Assembly (NCBI RefSeq): GCF_001278945.1
Contig: NZ_LGRV01000007.1
Coordinates: 1 to 42,435, forward strand
Origin: Lysinibacillus contaminans
GTDB lineage: Bacteria; Bacillota; Bacilli; Bacillales_A; Planococcaceae
Length of the DNA: 42,435 nucleotides
Reading direction: 5' to 3'
The notes beneath the pieces were generated by a model that was given only the letters and a program-made list of their open reading frames with translations, was not told the DNA's origin and searched no databases. Shown here one piece after another: positions 42,302-42,435 of the stretch. The position numbers were made by a program, and so were the translations under genes. The stretch's first letter is position 1. Each line of letters starts with the position of its first letter.

Positions 42302-42435
42302 ATGAATCAACAAAAGAAAAAAATCCACTATGCTTGGTGGTTATTAATCGGCTTATCTATCATGGTAGGTGTGGGTAAAAACGGTATTTCTACTGCAGGT
42401 GGATTATTCTTAGCACCAGTTACTCAAGACTTAGG
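42302..42435 (+). CDS. MFS transporter, 5' part only (cut by window edge)
   Basis: 44 codons visible: MNQQKKKIHYAWWLLIGLSI, then MVGVGKNGISTAGGLFLAPV. IHYAWWLLIG at the first TM with a GLFLAPVTQDLG turn is typical of the OxlT/monocarboxylate-like MFS branch. GAGGAC lies 8 nt upstream of the ATG. It is 91 bp behind the SDR gene, same strand, probably the same operon; a GTTTCG/CGAAAC hairpin (42250-42266) lies between. Confidence 0.75.
   Translation, partial: MNQQKKKIHYAWWLLIGLSIMVGVGKNGISTAGGLFLAPVTQDL

Overview
The window looks like chromosomal DNA of a low-GC Gram-positive spore-former of the Bacillaceae/Planococcaceae type (Lysinibacillus/Solibacillus-like; inferred from gene content, not proven). 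Pointers are a Bacillus-type tRNA cluster, strong purine-rich ribosome binding sites, frequent TTG/GTG starts, and Bacillus riboswitches and operons (lysine box-lysP, c-di-AMP box-ktr, guanine box-xpt-pbuX, yjlC-ndh).

Layout. 1-1240: 3' part of a tRNA array in the order Pro, a degraded remnant, Ser, four tandem initiator tRNAs on a 110-bp repeat, Asp, Phe, Gly, Ile, Asn, Glu, then a terminator. The order follows B. subtilis trnB with losses; the first initiator copy has anticodon CGU instead of CAU. 1240-10300: bacterial nitric oxide synthase, a CynX-type exporter, lysine-riboswitch-controlled lysP, mntH, and a Ktr potassium uptake pair (ktrB, ktrA) behind a c-di-AMP riboswitch. 10300-13750: an OmpR/histidine-kinase pair with two PepSY proteins (ykoGHIJ-like). 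13780-15960: an accessory strip of small genes (PhzF-like, lipoprotein, small membrane protein, broken DUF7660), each separated by a short hairpin repeat in a cassette-like layout. 16270-18530: guanine riboswitch, xpt, pbuX. 18800-20860: an OatA-like acyltransferase between two copies of the pbuX 3' end, which suggests insertion or recombination. 20900-24960: DUF2252, short YitT, and an EAL gene overlapping a CBS-GGDEF gene (c-di-GMP turnover). 25160-31740: cystine importer tcyP and an ssu-type sulfur cassette (ATPase, binding lipoprotein, two permeases, NtaA-family monooxygenase) behind an attenuator-like leader. 31770-38540: a hypothetical gene, ypsA, and two TetR/efflux pairs (DHA2 MFS; MMPL). 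38540-42435: a structured leader, yjlC-ndh, a small ORF, a duplicated promoter/operator, an SDR dehydrogenase and the start of an MFS transporter.

How it fits together. Much of the window is small-molecule homeostasis under RNA or local repressor control: lysine, Mn, K+, purine, cystine and organosulfur uptake, drug/lipid efflux, and respiration. Several starts suggested by the longest reading frames are wrong because the frame runs back into a riboswitch, attenuator or ribosome binding site (lysP, xpt, ktrB, ssuA, ssuB and both permeases); corrected starts are given. The observations most worth a second look are the CGU initiator tRNA in a fourfold tandem array, the hairpin-bounded small-gene strip, the acyltransferase flanked by the duplicated pbuX tail, the split EAL/CBS-GGDEF pair, the ndh and ssu leaders, and the duplicated promoter/operator before the SDR gene.
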